Shown: one piece after another, positions 25,903-39,000 of the stretch
How positions within the stretch are numbered: position 1 is the stretch's first letter
Layout of the letters: each line of letters starts with the position of its first letter
Made by a program: the position numbers and the translations under genes
From: Serilophus lunatus
Lineage: Eukaryota > Chordata > Aves > Passeriformes > Eurylaimidae
NCBI GenBank assembly: GCA_013399895.1
Contig: VXBA01001192.1
Coordinates: 879,277 to 943,276 of the forward strand
Reading direction: 5' to 3'
DNA length: 64,000 bases
Notes under the pieces: generated by a model
What the model was told of the DNA's origin: nothing
Databases searched by the model: none
The model's input: the letters and a program-made list of their open reading frames with translations, nothing else

Positions 25903-26467
25903 ACAAAGATTGAAGACAGATGAGAAGATTTCCATAGATGTGTTGTTAAATCCTTCATTCAGTTATTGTGACTTTGAGTGAAAATTAATAATTATATCTT
26001 TGACATCTCTCTCAAAATCCTAAATGTGAATGACTTTAGCTAGCTATGTCTTCCCTAAAAATCAGATCTAGCTTTGTTTTCAAATCTTTAGGCTTTCTCA
26101 TGCCAAAATACTCCTCTTTTTATTGTTCCATTGATCATGAAGATGAATAAAAGACAATAATTGATATGTTGAAATCTCTAACCACTGAAATCACAAAGAA
26201 TAACATTTAATCTTTTTCTAGATAGAGGCAGGAAGTCTCATGCAAATGAATAACCAAAGGAAATGAAGGCACAGAAAAATAAAAGCAGCATGTTGTAATA
26301 CTGTTCTCCTAAGCAGTGAAATCAGACTAACAAAGGAACTTTTTAAACATAGAAAATGTAAATAAGAACAAAACTAGGAAAAGAAGATACAGATAAGACA
26401 ACTTCTGCACTAAGCTTCAAGGAAGCACAAAGAAGAACAAGGGTGGTCTAAGATATGGAGCTAACTT

Positions 26468-26600
26468 TCATAGAGTCAAGGAATGGCCTGGGTTAAAAGG
26501 AACCTTAAAGATCATCTTGTTCCAAAGCCTCTACCATGGTCAGGGACAACTTTCACTAGATCACATTGCTCAGACAACCAATTAGACAGACCTATTCTCA
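26468..26600 (-). mobile_element. CR1 LINE 3' end, antisense
   Basis: The plus strand reads as the inverted CR1 3' terminus: ATAGAGTCAAGGAATGG, AAAGATCATCTTGTTCC, CCATGGTCAGGGACAAC and ACATTGCTCAGAC, in the usual order. The start with degenerated GAATC/GAATGG words marks the 3' end of the element, so the copy is minus-oriented and severely 5'-truncated, as most CR1 copies are. Confidence 0.85.
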
Positions 26601-29600
26601 TCTCCTTGGAAGAATGGAATCTGAATAAGATAGAACAAGACATACATAAAAACATGTGGTGTTTGAAAGATTAACAGGGATCTTTGTTTACCCTGTTCTA
26701 TAAAAGGCAGAAGATTTCCAGTAGACACAGTGAATCTCTTTCTTACACAGTGAAAATCCAAACAATGTACTTTTACTCCGCAGGGAGTTTTATATCCATT
26801 TTATCCCAAATATAATAGAAATGCAATTTCATGTAATAGAAATGCAATACTGAGAAAAATAATAATGAATGACTTTAAATAGTATTTTGCAAACCCCTAA
26901 AAAACAATTCTGGAAATGTATAGCATGCAGTTGGCTGTTGGGAGGATGCACACAGGTGAAGCATCATTGCTTGCTTCCCACATTCCTTATATGCTATCCT
27001 TAGCAGCATGGTGTTTGCTGGCAGTGAGAGCTCTGTTCTGTCCCAGAGCAGTCCTATTGTTCTAAAAGATTAATTAAATTCATAGTAATTATACAAGTTT
27101 TGTGCTTTGATTCTCAGGTCATTGAGAATGTCACATCATTTACACTGAAAGAGTGTAAATTTCACAACTGACAATGATCTGAAAGTAAAAGCAGTTCTGT
27201 AGCATTGATGCCTTGTCTCAGGACCCCTATGCCTACCTCCTGATATAATTGAAATACTTCAGTTCCCGGGCAGATTTGGAAGTCCTGGAATGCCTTTTTA
27301 TTTCATGGGAATTTTATTTACTGTATAATAGAAGATTTGCAATGATGAATGTTTGTAAGCATGAGGGCAAAATACATTTGAATTTTCCAAAAGCCTTTGA
27401 CAAGTTTCCAAGCCAAAGCTCATTAAAGAAACATTCCTATGGGATTGGAGGAAAGGTTCATTTGTAGACTGAAAGACAGCTAAAGGCGAGGAAACAAAGT
27501 TCATTGATGACATGTGGTTTTCTCACACCATTGTGAGTTTTGAAAGTAATTTTGAAAAGTTGCTTGTCCTGGATTCAGATCAGTACTGCTACTTCTAATC
27601 CCTCTGTGATTTATAGGGAAAGTGGAGGGTAAGCACAGCATAGTGATCTTGCCTCACCTTTGAAATAAGCAATGGGGAGTTTTTCTAATTTTCCCTGTCC
27701 ATCCTGAGAGACAAGCAGGTGAGTGAAAGCACTTCTATTTACTACTAATCCAAATATTTAAATAGACTCTGCTCATTTACCAACAAAAAGCCCTGTTCCG
27801 TCATCTTTTTCAGAGGAAACAGCAGCACCTGCGCATGTTGTCACTGTTCCTATTGTGTAGAATAAAAGAGAGCTTTTGTGATTTGACACCCAGTCTGCAG
27901 TGTAACATAAAACCTCGGTTCTTAATTCATCCCTTCCTGTTGGTTTGCGTTTTTGTGTTTTTTCTGTTTGGGTTTTGTTTGTTTGTGGTTGGTTTGTTTT
28001 TAAAACTAAATTATCATGAGGTATTCTCAGAATGGTAATATCGTTCTTCCTTAAGATTTTCCAATTTGCCAAGAAATTCTAGTTTGTCATCTTTGCCATT
28101 GCATTTTAGTATGAAATAACTAAAATATTTAGCTAGTTATCGATTCAAACTCGGCTGATTTGTTTACACATAAGTAGAAAGAGTTAGAAAGCTTCTTCTT
28201 TGACCTTGCTTACAGCAGCACTGCTTACTAAACTTAACTGACATTTTTCTTTTTGAGACTAAGCTTTCACTCAGTTAAACCTTGAAAAGTTTCAACTCTT
28301 TGGTCTCAAATTTCCTTTACTGGGTATCTGCCTGAAGCTTGGATACTTTGTTTACTGGGAATATGACTGAGATAAAGTTCATTATATTACTCATGTTAAC
28401 AAACATTCAAGCAAGTTTGCAGACTTGTCAGTATGAAAATATATTTACAAAACACCAGTTTGCAATATTATTGGAATTATTCCCATGATATTTCTTCATA
28501 TATTATCGTGGTATAAAGGAACAGACAATAAAAATAATGTAATTAAAGATGCATGAGGGGCCTGAAGCAAAATTGCCTGAACTACTCTTTTTTTCCTCTT
28601 CTACTTCTGAAGTTACTCTACCACAGCTTCAAAAAAATTAGGACTTTGAAAAAAAATGAGGACTTGCAGCAAACCACTTCAGTGCAAAGGTGAAAAAATC
28701 AGTCTGTCCAGGTTTTTGTTCAAAATACAGAGCAGAAAACCTGCAAGTGAAATACTAAGACTCTGTAGGCAGCTAAATTGCTGTGTTCTGACCCCAGAGT
28801 CATTGCATCAATTAACTTGGTTGAATTTTCATCTTCTAAAATTGTTCTTTCCTTTTATGTGAAGTCAATGTGAAAGGACTGTGGAAGCAGCAGCTGTCTT
28901 TTTTTTTTTTTTTTCAAATAGAGGAACTGCATATATATAGGACCAGATTACTCTGCTTCCATGCCCCATAACACGTTTTCATAGTTTAAGAATCTGAGCA
29001 TAGATGTGTTGCCCCAAGAAAGCATTAAGAGCAAGAAGAAATCAGGTCACCTAATAAGATGTGCACAGTAAATCTGTCTCTATGAAGTACACTACCAAAA
29101 ATGCTCCTGTAGACATGTTAGTTACAATATTGGGACTTTTTTTCAGTCAGGGTAGTAAAGTGTCCAGAGAAGGCATATGGCACTCCAGGCAAGCGCTTTT
29201 TCAATTGAAAGGTATTAAATATTTGTGATTGTCTGCATGGCAGGATATATGAGGGCAAAATACCAGGGTTATTCTAACAGCAAGTTGGTACTTTGTTGGG
29301 AAAATAAGATATTTCAGGAGGTTACCTGGTATGTATGAAACAAACCTCCTTATTTCTGAATTCCTAGTCTTTCATCATGCTCAACAAAAGCTCCATTCAG
29401 CTGCTTCGTGCCTGTCAGTTAAGTTACATACAATTCCCATTTTATTCAAATGAATGGCAGTAACCTTTATTCTGCGCAAATAGCTGCCCCACTAGGGGAA
29501 ATGCTGCATTATCTCTGCAGTTTCTCTGTGTTAACTCCTCATCAGTTATGGCTTAGCAAAAATCATATTTTTCACTTCTCCTTTTTGCAAACTCCAGTTC

Positions 29601-30409
29601 CAGTCTCTGTAACTGATCACTGTATGGCTCATTAAGTTTTTGTACATATAAACTGGTAATTTGGGATTTTTGCTATTAAGATTGACAAGTAATGGGATCT
29701 GGCCAAATTTTTGTACTGTTTTACTCAAAATATGCTTCCCCATGATAACATTGTATGAAATAACACTATATTGGGTAGTAATTTCACATTTGGAAATTGA
29801 ACTTCTTTTTCTCAGTTCTCACAATTATGCTGAATTTTTGCAGGAAGCACTGGAAATTCTGAAGCACGAGGTTTTCCAGGGAGTTTGATATTGATTTATG
29901 ACTGCCATCCCCAAACTGTATGGCAGTTTTGTCAAGGCTGTACTGTAGCGCATAGAAATAGAATGGGATGAAAATGTTTTCACTTTTTCTGCATGTTTTA
30001 TCACTTTCATTTGAAATATAGCCAAAATTAAACAACTTTGTAGATAGAAATATTGGGCAACAGGGAATGTGCAACTTGGTGTACTAGGAATCATAACAAA
30101 TACACATCTTTAAACATTTCCAGGAGATGCTTAAATTGAAACATACGAGTATACTGTCTTGATAGGTGAACTTCTGAGTAAATATTTCTAGGAACAAACT
30201 ATAAGACTGAAAGGCAGTGTTTCCCACCAGGACAAGGAAGTAGGGCAGGGGAACATTTTATCTCTGCATCTGTCAGATACTCCACCAGCTGGGCTGTTGA
30301 GTGTGGTTGTCTTGAGTGTGTCTTCGGCTTTTCACCAATGTGTCTTGCCAAGTGCTGGCAGATCCTTTCCAGGGTACACAAATACTCGTGACTCTTAGTT
30401 ATTACCCTT
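26601..30409. other. Unique AT-rich sequence
   Basis: No element or exon is recognised. T16 lies at 28899-28914. Open frames of 60-99 codons are scattered and overlap on both strands without splice or domain support. Confidence 0.55.
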
Positions 30410-30700
30410 CTCTTTGGTGACCAGTGACAGGACCCAAGGGAGTGGCATGAAGCTGTGTTTGGGGAGTTTAGGTTAGTTATTAGAGAAAGCTTCTTTACCT
30501 AGAGGGTTGTTGGGCATGGAACAGGTTCCCCAAGGAAGTGGTCACAGCACCAAGTCTGACAGAGTTCAAGAACCATTTAAACAATGCTCTCAGGCACATG
30601 GTGTGATTCTTGGGGTGTCCTGCGCAAGGACAGGAATTGGCCTGTGATGATTCCTGTGGGTCCTTTGTGGGTCCAAATCAGGATATTCTGTGATTGCTAG
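30410..30700 (+). mobile_element. CR1 LINE 3' end
   Basis: The copy holds the last part of CR1 ORF2 and the 3' UTR in plus orientation. Landmarks are GACCAGTGACAGGACCCAAGG, GGAACAGGTTCCCCAAGG, CTCAGGCACATGGTGTGATTC, then CTTGGGGTGTCC and the terminal GGATATTCTGTGATTGC, a decayed form of the CR1 3' octamer region. It is strongly 5'-truncated. The frame is broken and there is no coding potential. Confidence 0.9.
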
Positions 30701-33700
30701 GGTCAGAAGGTCTGCCTGAGAACGTTTGCCCTGTTAAATATCCTTAGTATGGCACTGTTTGGTTGTCACTGAGCAAGTCTCTGAGCTGACCTGTAACTCT
30801 CTATTATGACTTGCCATGTTATTAAGTGTCTTGAAGTACAGTGCTGCAGTCAACCACAGGAGCTACTGAATTAAGAACTAAAAAGGCCATTAATGATAAG
30901 ACCACTTCTTTAAGAGCCAGAATCTCCTAAAAGTTCTTTCACTTTGGTTATTCAAAGTCTATATCATTTCAGGAAGAAAGAAAAAAAAACAAAGGACTTA
31001 AACTATAATACTAATGCATTTAAAAATTGTAACAAATAGGATGAAAACTTAAATTGATATTAGTAAAGACCCTGCCTGCATGTATTTATTTAACACATAA
31101 GCTAATACTTTTCTTGGTTTTTAAGCTGTTATGGATGAAATGCTAATTCCTTCTGTCACACATTAGTGTTTCTGGGTCTTTTGCTACTAAAAATGCATCA
31201 TCTTAATAGTTACTTGAAGTCTTTTGTTCAGAGTATGGGAAGTGCACAGATACAGCTCAGTCTCAGTTTGGCAGATGGAGTTCATGATGCTAATTAACAG
31301 AAGATTTTTAAAGCAATCCATTTAGGATGAAGATTTGCACAGAAGGAATAGCCTGAATCTCCATGGTTTAAGACCACGGACTTTCTAATTAAGTTTAATT
31401 TTACTCTCAACTCAGTTAACATATAAGTAGACAAAGTACTGCTTTAATAACTAGAGCATGATGATAAGTGATTCTTCCTGAAGTAACAAAAGAAGAAAAA
31501 AGTTAAAATAAGAAGGTTAATGTTGCAGAGAACTTTGAGCTGTTCCCCATGCTTGCCAATCTTAGTTTCTGGCAATATGTTTTCTTTAGTATATTCAATT
31601 TCTTCCAAAAGTGGGGAGGTTTTTTGAGTCTGTAGCAAACTCAGAAAGCTATAGGAATACACTTCAGAGATGTCATATTCTTCATACTGCTTCAATAAAT
31701 GCATGAAATGCATCTCATGTGTTGCCCTGTTAGTAGACATAAACTGATTAATTTTCACTTGCACTAATGCCTCCCAAAGCTGAATCAAGATACTGTGGTC
31801 TATTTCTGAAATTCCTGAGCAGGGCTCTCTGGGGACCACGACAGTTTGAAATATATCACCTTTGTCCTGAAATTTGCAACAAAATGCAACTCATATAAAG
31901 CATAAGCACAAAGCAACACTCAGGCTGCTTGACCTAACAACATGTTGAGATAAGTTAGTTCCCAGATCATAGAAAATGTGTTTCTGGTGGAGAAAAACGA
32001 CTCCTAAGACTGATATGTCCTGGTAGGTTGCCTTAATTCCCTCCTCCACTTGTTCTCCTGAAGGAATTCAATCTAAATATGTTTTTTGACATCTTTCTCC
32101 CAATTTTTCCCCCTGGGATGCATAGGTAGAGGAAGGACCAGCTTCTCAGCACTGCAGCTTTTTAGGATGTGGCTTACTTAGCTGAGGCAACATGTTTCAG
32201 CACAAGCTGACTTTGGCTTTTTGGTGGCAAGGGAAAAAGATGTAGTGATCCAGCAGCAAGATTGACTTGTACCTGGAGATGCAGGAGCTTGAAGCAGTGA
32301 GGAACTGGGCTCCAGTTATGGCAAGAGATAAAACTACCATGGGTTGAGCGTTTCTACATTGTCTGTGTGAGTTAGTAGCTGTTGCATTTGCTATTACTGT
32401 TGATTATACTTCCTGTATAGTTGATGCTGGGTGCATAAGCAAGAGTCTATTTCTATGTCGAAGGAGATAACCTGCAGTCAGGTGTTACATAGGATGACAA
32501 AGCCTACAGAGATTTTGGCACCTATTGGAGCAACCTCACGGCTATGAGTTTCTCCTCCAGAAGCATGTAAGCACATGCAACACCCTCTGCCGAAGAATAT
32601 CCTCTGGCTTTGGAGAAGGGAGCTTTTTGGCATGTTGACTAACCAGGATGCTGTATGGCATATATACAGTCTGAATTCTGGGACCTCTTTCCCTTCAGAA
32701 ACCTCAGCATGGGAGACTTGTTAATTCTGCACCTCCTTTAAACCACAAAGCCCTTGAACAGCAAAGAATAGGTCAGATGTAAAGCAGTGATTAATTGATT
32801 TTGTGCATTGAAGGCAAAATTAATTATCTGACTAAACTGTCCTTTATTTGTCACATTAAGTTAGGTAGTCTATTTGAAAAAAAATTATATAAATCTTTTC
32901 CTGGTTTCTTTTTCTGTTTTTACACTTTCTTTTGTCCCCTTTATTTGCATTACTCCAAAAGTTGAATAAACAAGATGTCTCCAGGCAAAGAGGCAGCAGG
33001 AGACAGTTGTCTGCAAAGGGAGATGATGAAATTTATGCTTTTGAATATTCAGGTCTAAGGAATGGCCTAACTTCCTGATAAACTGTTGCACTTTTGCATA
33101 TCTCGTCAACATTGTAAATATAGAGCACTTCTCTGCAGCTTAACTTGCATCTGGGACTAAATTACAGTCATAACCAACTGTAAGGAGCAAGTAATGATTA
33201 AATGTGAGTCAGGTCTGTTCTTAAGATATATAGCTTTTCAGGTTTCTGCTGTAAATTTTTACAATTTTTTTTTCTATCTTCTGAATTAGTGATCTGTCAA
33301 ATTATCATGAAAGCATTTGGATAGTCTACAGACAGAGCTGCTTTCTGGATAGTGTAGTGAAATTTCTAATAATTGAGAGCCTTTTTGTCTACATAATTTT
33401 TTGTGTGTTGTTTATTTTAATAACATGGGAGGCAGGAGATAAGAGCACAAGCTGCCATTAGAATTCTGCAGATACAGAAATGGCCTCTAGCTGTTTGAAG
33501 ACCAGCATAGAAAAGTACTTCCATAATGATCACCACAAAAATATGTTGCAAAAGATTACATTGCATTAAACACTTTGTCAGTATTTCCAAATCAGCAGTT
33601 AATGTCTTAGAAGCCACCTCAGCTACACACATAGTTGAAAGAAGGAGTTAATTTTGTAAGTCAGTAAATTACCATATTGCATTTTTTCTTGGTTTTTTTT

Positions 33701-34361
33701 TTTTTTTAAATCTCTCACAAACCAGTACACTATTGGAGGATGAAAGAAATAGAGGTAGATCTGTTAGAGCTTTGGCTCAGAATTTAGCTGTGACATAAAG
33801 GACTAGATACAGATGTGTTTGGGGCAGGAAAAAGGGAACTAGAAGCTGTGCAGCCTTGTAGTCTGAATGGGAGAACATAATGCAACAGACTGCATCAAGG
33901 AATGGCTGAAACCCTTGAGCCTTCTTCCTACATTTACTTTCATTCATAGCATTGAGACACATTAGCTATGCCTGACCTTTGGTTGGGGACATGGAATGTT
34001 GCAAGTTTCTTAAACACTGTCCGGAGTGTGAAATTAAGTTTGTTACTTGAATAAAGCAGTGCCTTCCACATGTCTATAGATATGCTGTACACATGCAACC
34101 AGGAGAGAAGAGGACAAAATGAAAGCATCAGTTTGTCTGAAGCAGTGCAGCAGTGCAAATATAAAGTGCAGGGCTCTATATTTGACACAGCACAAGGAGG
34201 AACAGTGCTAGTACCATTCCTGTGCCCAAATACTCAACAGGCAGTCTGTAAATACTGCCTTCTTGGACTGTGTTTCCTTTCACCTCCATTCAGAAAGCAC
34301 TGACACTGCTGGCAGTTGGTATTATTTATGCTAGTTTACTATAATTCATTATTTCTTTATA
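30701..34361. other. Unique sequence with one candidate exon
   Basis: No mobile element is recognised. T15 lies at 33693-33707. The only notable open frame is the minus-strand one at 31866-31444, listed separately. The segment 32040-32760 is somewhat GC-richer than its surroundings but contains no recognised feature. Confidence 0.5.
31444..31866 (-). other. Candidate exon or pseudo-exon, minus strand, unknown product
   Basis: A minus-strand frame stays open for about 140 codons between stops at 31893-31891 and 31446-31444. It is preceded by an acceptor-like TTTGTTGCAAATTTCAG ending at 31867. The first residues would be DKGDIFQTVVVPREPC. The stretch down to about 31530 has mixed composition with many charged and amphipathic residues (for example HLLKQYEEYDISEVYSYSFL), unlike the Leu/Phe/Ser-rich chance frames nearby. 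A second, very strong acceptor-like site (TTTTGTTACTTCAG) lies inside the frame at 31478. No good GT donor ends the segment. I do not recognise the protein. It could be a decayed exon, a terminal exon or chance. Confidence 0.2.
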
Positions 34362-35212
34362 GAGAGCAATGTTAAGGCACATGGATGACAAAGAGGTGAA
34401 CTGAGACAGCCAATACAGCTTCACTAAGGGCAAATCATGCCTGACCAATGTGATGACCTTCTCTCATGAAGTGACTGCAGCTGATAGCAGGGGAAGACTG
34501 ACTGGTATAATCTACCTAGATTTCTGCGAGGCCTTCAACATGGTCCTATGTAATATTCTTATCTCCACTTTGGAGAGATAGGTTTGAAGGGTGGAGTATT
34601 TGGTGTAATAGGAATTGGTTGAATGGATACAGACAGAGAACTGTGGTCAATGGCTTTATGTCCAACTAGAGACCAGCAAGGGGTGGTGTCTCTCACTCAG
34701 GGCTCTGTCTTGGGTCTAGTGCTCTTCAGTGTCTCCATCAATGACACAGACAGAATGATTGAGGGCACCCTCAGCAAGTTTGCTGATGACACAGAGGTGA
34801 GTGGTATGGTTGGCACAAGGATGGGATGCCATTCAGGAGAACCTAAGCAGGTCAGTTAGGAAGTGGGTTCATGAGAACCTAATGAGGTTCAACAAATCCA
34901 AGTACAAGATGCTGCACCTATTTTGGGGCAATCTCAAGCATTTGTATAGGCTGGGAGAAGAAGTAATTTGGAGCAGGTATGTGGAGGTCTTGGGGATTCT
35001 CATGGATGAAAATTTAGACATAAGCTGGCAATGTGCACTTGTAGCTCAGAAAGCCAACTGTATCCTGGGCTGTATCAACAGAGAAAGTCACCAGGTAAAG
35101 GGAGAGGATTCTTCCCTCCCATACCACTTTCATGAGACCCCACCTGGAGTACTGCATGCAGGTCTGGAGCCCTCAACACAATAAAGATGTAGACTTGTTA
35201 GAACAGGCCACA
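34362..35212 (+). mobile_element. CR1 LINE fragment with reverse-transcriptase core (dead)
   Basis: About 850 bp of CR1 ORF2 in plus orientation. Translated piecewise in shifting frames, it shows CR1 segments in order: a stretch ending SFTKGKSCLTN near 34410-34450, IYLDFCEAFN near 34510-34545, a 'QGSVLG' box near 34700-34720, then LSKFADDTEVSG at about 34770-34805. The catalytic FADD aspartates survive at 34785-34790. After that come NLMRFNKSKYKMLHL and the CALVAQKANCILGC segment near 35035-35070. Stops and frameshifts interrupt it repeatedly. Both ends are truncated. The encoded enzyme would copy CR1 RNA at nicked target DNA, but this copy is inactive. Confidence 0.93.
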
Positions 35213-35937
35213 GTTCAAGCCAACATCACTCCATCCATCAAAGCAGTTCAGGTCCCTTGAAATTAATCACTGTATTCCAGGCAGTGAGACAGAACTGATC
35301 TGCCCTGCAATTTTAACAAAGGAAATTTCATGTCTCCTCCCAGAAAAGTTGTGTTTACTTGAATATTACAGGGCTAGACCCTAAAACACTTGTAAGAATA
35401 TTTTTAAGAGTATGACCAAAAGTTACTTTATTATAGAAGAGGGATATTGAAATACATGATATTTCAGGGTGGCATATGAAAGTTATTTGTTCCTCTGAAA
35501 AGCCTAAGTGAGATTTTGGGTTGTTTTCATTTAATTAATTGACTGCAGTAATGCCCACAAACAGGCTTTTAATAACCTCTATTTGAGACCAGTTGCAGAT
35601 TTGTCGCATAATCTCAAATGGCTACAGAGCAGATGTCTGTCTCCTAGGCACTTGCAAATCATACTTAATATTTACTGAAATGTTAACAAGCAATTTAAAA
35701 AGGCAATTCAGCTGACCTATTTTTGACATCTTTCTGAGAATGGAAGAATTGAGAAATATTTCTCTCTATTGACTAGGGATGTAAATCGCGCAATACTGCA
35801 TGTGTATGTATTGTACAGGTCTGCTATATGTCAGAAAGAACTAAATAATCATACCCACCTCCACTGGGACTGACTGGACTGTATAAGTTGATGTTAGATT
35901 CTTTTGTTATATTTTGAGTCAGACTGTTCCACACCAC
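35213..35937. other. Unique sequence between two CR1 pieces
   Basis: Nothing is recognised. Because the downstream piece is also plus-oriented CR1, the two might once have been a single copy split by later sequence. The interval shows no element of its own, so separate insertions are equally likely. Confidence 0.4.
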
Positions 35938-36038
35938 TACACAGTGTGATTCATGGGTTGGTCCTTTGCACAGCCAAGAGTTGGACTCAATGATCCTTGT
36001 GGTTCCCTTCCAACTCAGAATATTCTATGATTCTAAAT
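35938..36038 (+). mobile_element. CR1 LINE 3' terminus (short)
   Basis: It reads GAGTTGGACTCAATGATCC, TTGTGGTTCCCTTCCAACTC, then AGAATATTCTATGATTCTA, which is the CR1 3' UTR end with its terminal ATTCTATG-type repeat. Only about 100 bp remain. Confidence 0.9.
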
Positions 36039-39000
36039 TAGTTAAATTAAATACGTGCTGCATTCTACACATCACTATGTTGTGACTGCATTAGTTGTTC
36101 TGGATCTTTGTAAAAGTACACGTCATTTTTCTGTGTCGGCACAATACAGGAAAGCCAAAGTTCGCCTCTGCTCAGTGAATGTTTTCCATTTTAATTGTTG
36201 TATTCAGCGCCCAGAACAAGCCATGCACAGGATCTCAAATTGTAGTAGTGGGAATGTTACTTTTGTACACAACAGTATCACTGCCCTACCACTGTTCCTA
36301 TCGACTTCAGAACTAAATCAAGACTAAATCACTTTTTAAATACTGCTAACGTGTTTTCAGTAGTGTAATTCATGAGTATTTCATTCATCCTCCTTGAAAC
36401 TGCATCTATGAGTTACTTTGCTGACCTGTTATTTTTAGCTACTCCTCAGTTACTTTCAAATGACACACTATATATGCAGCAACAGGTTTTTTTCTCCTTA
36501 GTCATTTTTATTTCTCAGATCAAGTTTAATTAATGTTTGTTTCCCTAACTCTTACATAGTAGAAAATACACAGAAATAAAAATATCGTCTACTTCATGGA
36601 ATGTCTCCTCTCTGAGGAAAACTTAAATAGTTAGAGCAGTGTGCTTTGGAAAGCAATTTAACAGGTATATAGATGTACCTAAGATTATGAGCTCATGAGG
36701 TATGGGAATTGGGAACAAATACTCACTGTGTTTTGCATTATAAGAGCTATGGGAAGCAAATGAAATTTTCAGGGAATACTGTTTCATACAGCATACAGTT
36801 GCAGCAGGAAACTCCCTAAGATGGGAAGTGGTTGAGACTCAATAGAATTCAAGAAAAATTAATGAAAAATAAAGTGTTACTGAGGGCTAATAAAAACCAC
36901 ATGTTGGAAAAAAAAATCTATACAAATTTCCTGAGACTGTGGGAAGATGGAGGAGGTAGAAGGAGAAGCCTAACCCTATTCTATGTGTTTCTAATCGTTT
37001 GTCCACTGTCAGGGACAGGTAGTGAGGTGTTTTGAGTCACTATAGCCATTCTTTTTGTAGGTATTTTAAAAATTGAAATACTTAAAACTGATTCTTTTCA
37101 TCAATTCACTACAAATTACACTTTCCTGTTTGGAATATAATAAACACACTATATTTCTGGTGTGCAAAAAAAACATCCATTATCATGCAGGTGTTTGCCA
37201 CCTAGTACATACTATGTTTGTCACATATTATACTTGAAGGCAGTAAGTGATAAATATGGTGGAAGACAAGAGTAAATTAGAGGAATAAATTGGAATCAAG
37301 AGTTCTCACTCTGCATGTAAGAGCCTTGGTTCTTTGCCAGTATTGCAATGAATGTGAGAGCAAAAGTGTGCGATTGTGAGTGAAGAAACAAGAGAGGAAG
37401 AAGTCTTAAGACTCAAGTGAAATTAATATTCTCTTAAATTAAGTTCTAGCCTTAGTAATTTTGTATGAAACAGCCTACTTGTGATTCTATTTTTTTGTTT
37501 GTTCTACTTACATACCCATCTGAGATGTGAGATGGTTAAAAAGCATTGACAAAACATTAGGTTTTCTGTCTCTATCCTTAAGGCTATTCTGTGAGGAAAA
37601 ACAACCTTGTTTGGTTGTTCTGAATCTGATTTTCATCAGAGTTAGAGTAAATCATGCTTATTGAGGGCATTTGAGAATAGGTCACACATTGTAGCATACA
37701 CAATTGGATGTGGTTGAGTTGACTTCAAGAAGAAGCAAAAATGCAAATGACAGTTCAGGGTATAACATGTAAAAAGAAACCCAAAGCCTAAAATGTGTAA
37801 TTATTAATTTTGATATAATGTTTTTTATATTTCCATTTGCCAGTTCAATATTCAAGTGAAGCACTGAAAAGTGCCAAATTTCTTCTCCCTAGATGGTGTG
37901 ATGAATAATGGTAGTTTGGGGCTCTAAAGTCAGTTTCTGACTTTACCACAGACTGACTATGGTCTTGGCAAGTCTATTACTATTTATGGGCATCAATTTT
38001 TTTAGTCTCAGAATAAAAGTACTTCCTTGATCTGTCCTCTCTTTTCAGCCACTAAATTACTCATAGAAGAACCTACTAGCCTCCACAACAGTAAACGTAG
38101 CCCAGAGATGTTCAGCATGGTTAAGCAGTGTGTCTGCCATGCACGTAACAGGGATTAAACTGTACCATCTCTCTTTATGTGTGCTGGAGCATGGGTTGCA
38201 TTACAGTACACGATGGATAATCTGACAAGGATGGAAGCCCCATCAGTTGTCTCAGAGATTTTGTCTCCTAGATTACAAAGTTACCTGTTAGTCTACTAGG
38301 TAATTTCTACTTTTTAAATACAACTGCATTGCTTTCATAATGTCTAAGGACATTTGGAAGAAGCTGTCTAACCTTATTCTTTGCTCAAGATGCTGTTGAG
38401 TGGAAATTAATGTAACGTGGGAAACCTTTTTGCACTCTTCAGGGATGATCAAATTATCTCTTTGTATCTAGACAGCTGCTACTGTACTAATTGCCATGCT
38501 GCATTTGACTTCTTTGTGACACCACTGTTACCGGAACCAAATTGGTTCATTGATGAAGGTCCTGAGCAGTACTGACAGTAGAATAAATGCCAGAGGAACA
38601 TGGTAATAGCTCAATAAGAAGAAAAACATAAATAATTAAAAATACATTGCAAAATAAAAACTGTGATGTATTTTCAGTAAGAACTAGCAAAAAATTTAGT
38701 TTACACAGTGTTGACTTCATTTATTTTTAAAATGTCAAAATGTTTCACCTTATTTAGTTATTAGCTTCAATTTTTTGCCTTGGCTGTCTTAGATTTGAAC
38801 TCCTATTAAAAAATTAAACAGAATCCATGCAATATATGTTGCAAAAATAAATTTTAGCATTACAGTCCAAATGAAATTTTTTGAAATGATGACCCTTAAG
38901 CAGCTTACCTTATCAAAATAACTTATGGTTCTCTTAGAAAACAAACTGCTTGCTATTTGTAAAATTAAATAGGAACAACAGAGCAATTTGTTTGAAATAT

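Larger units (their letters stand above)
20114..26467. other. Unique AT-rich sequence with simple repeats
   Basis: No gene or mobile element is recognised. It holds C19 at 21972-21990 and a TAG-rich tract at 25881-25902. A stretch at about 24030-25070 has several 60-78-codon frames and fairly even composition, but no domain or paired splice sites. About 25440-25650 contains homeodomain-like words (CTAATGCTAATGAATGC) and may be conserved non-coding DNA. Confidence 0.55.
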
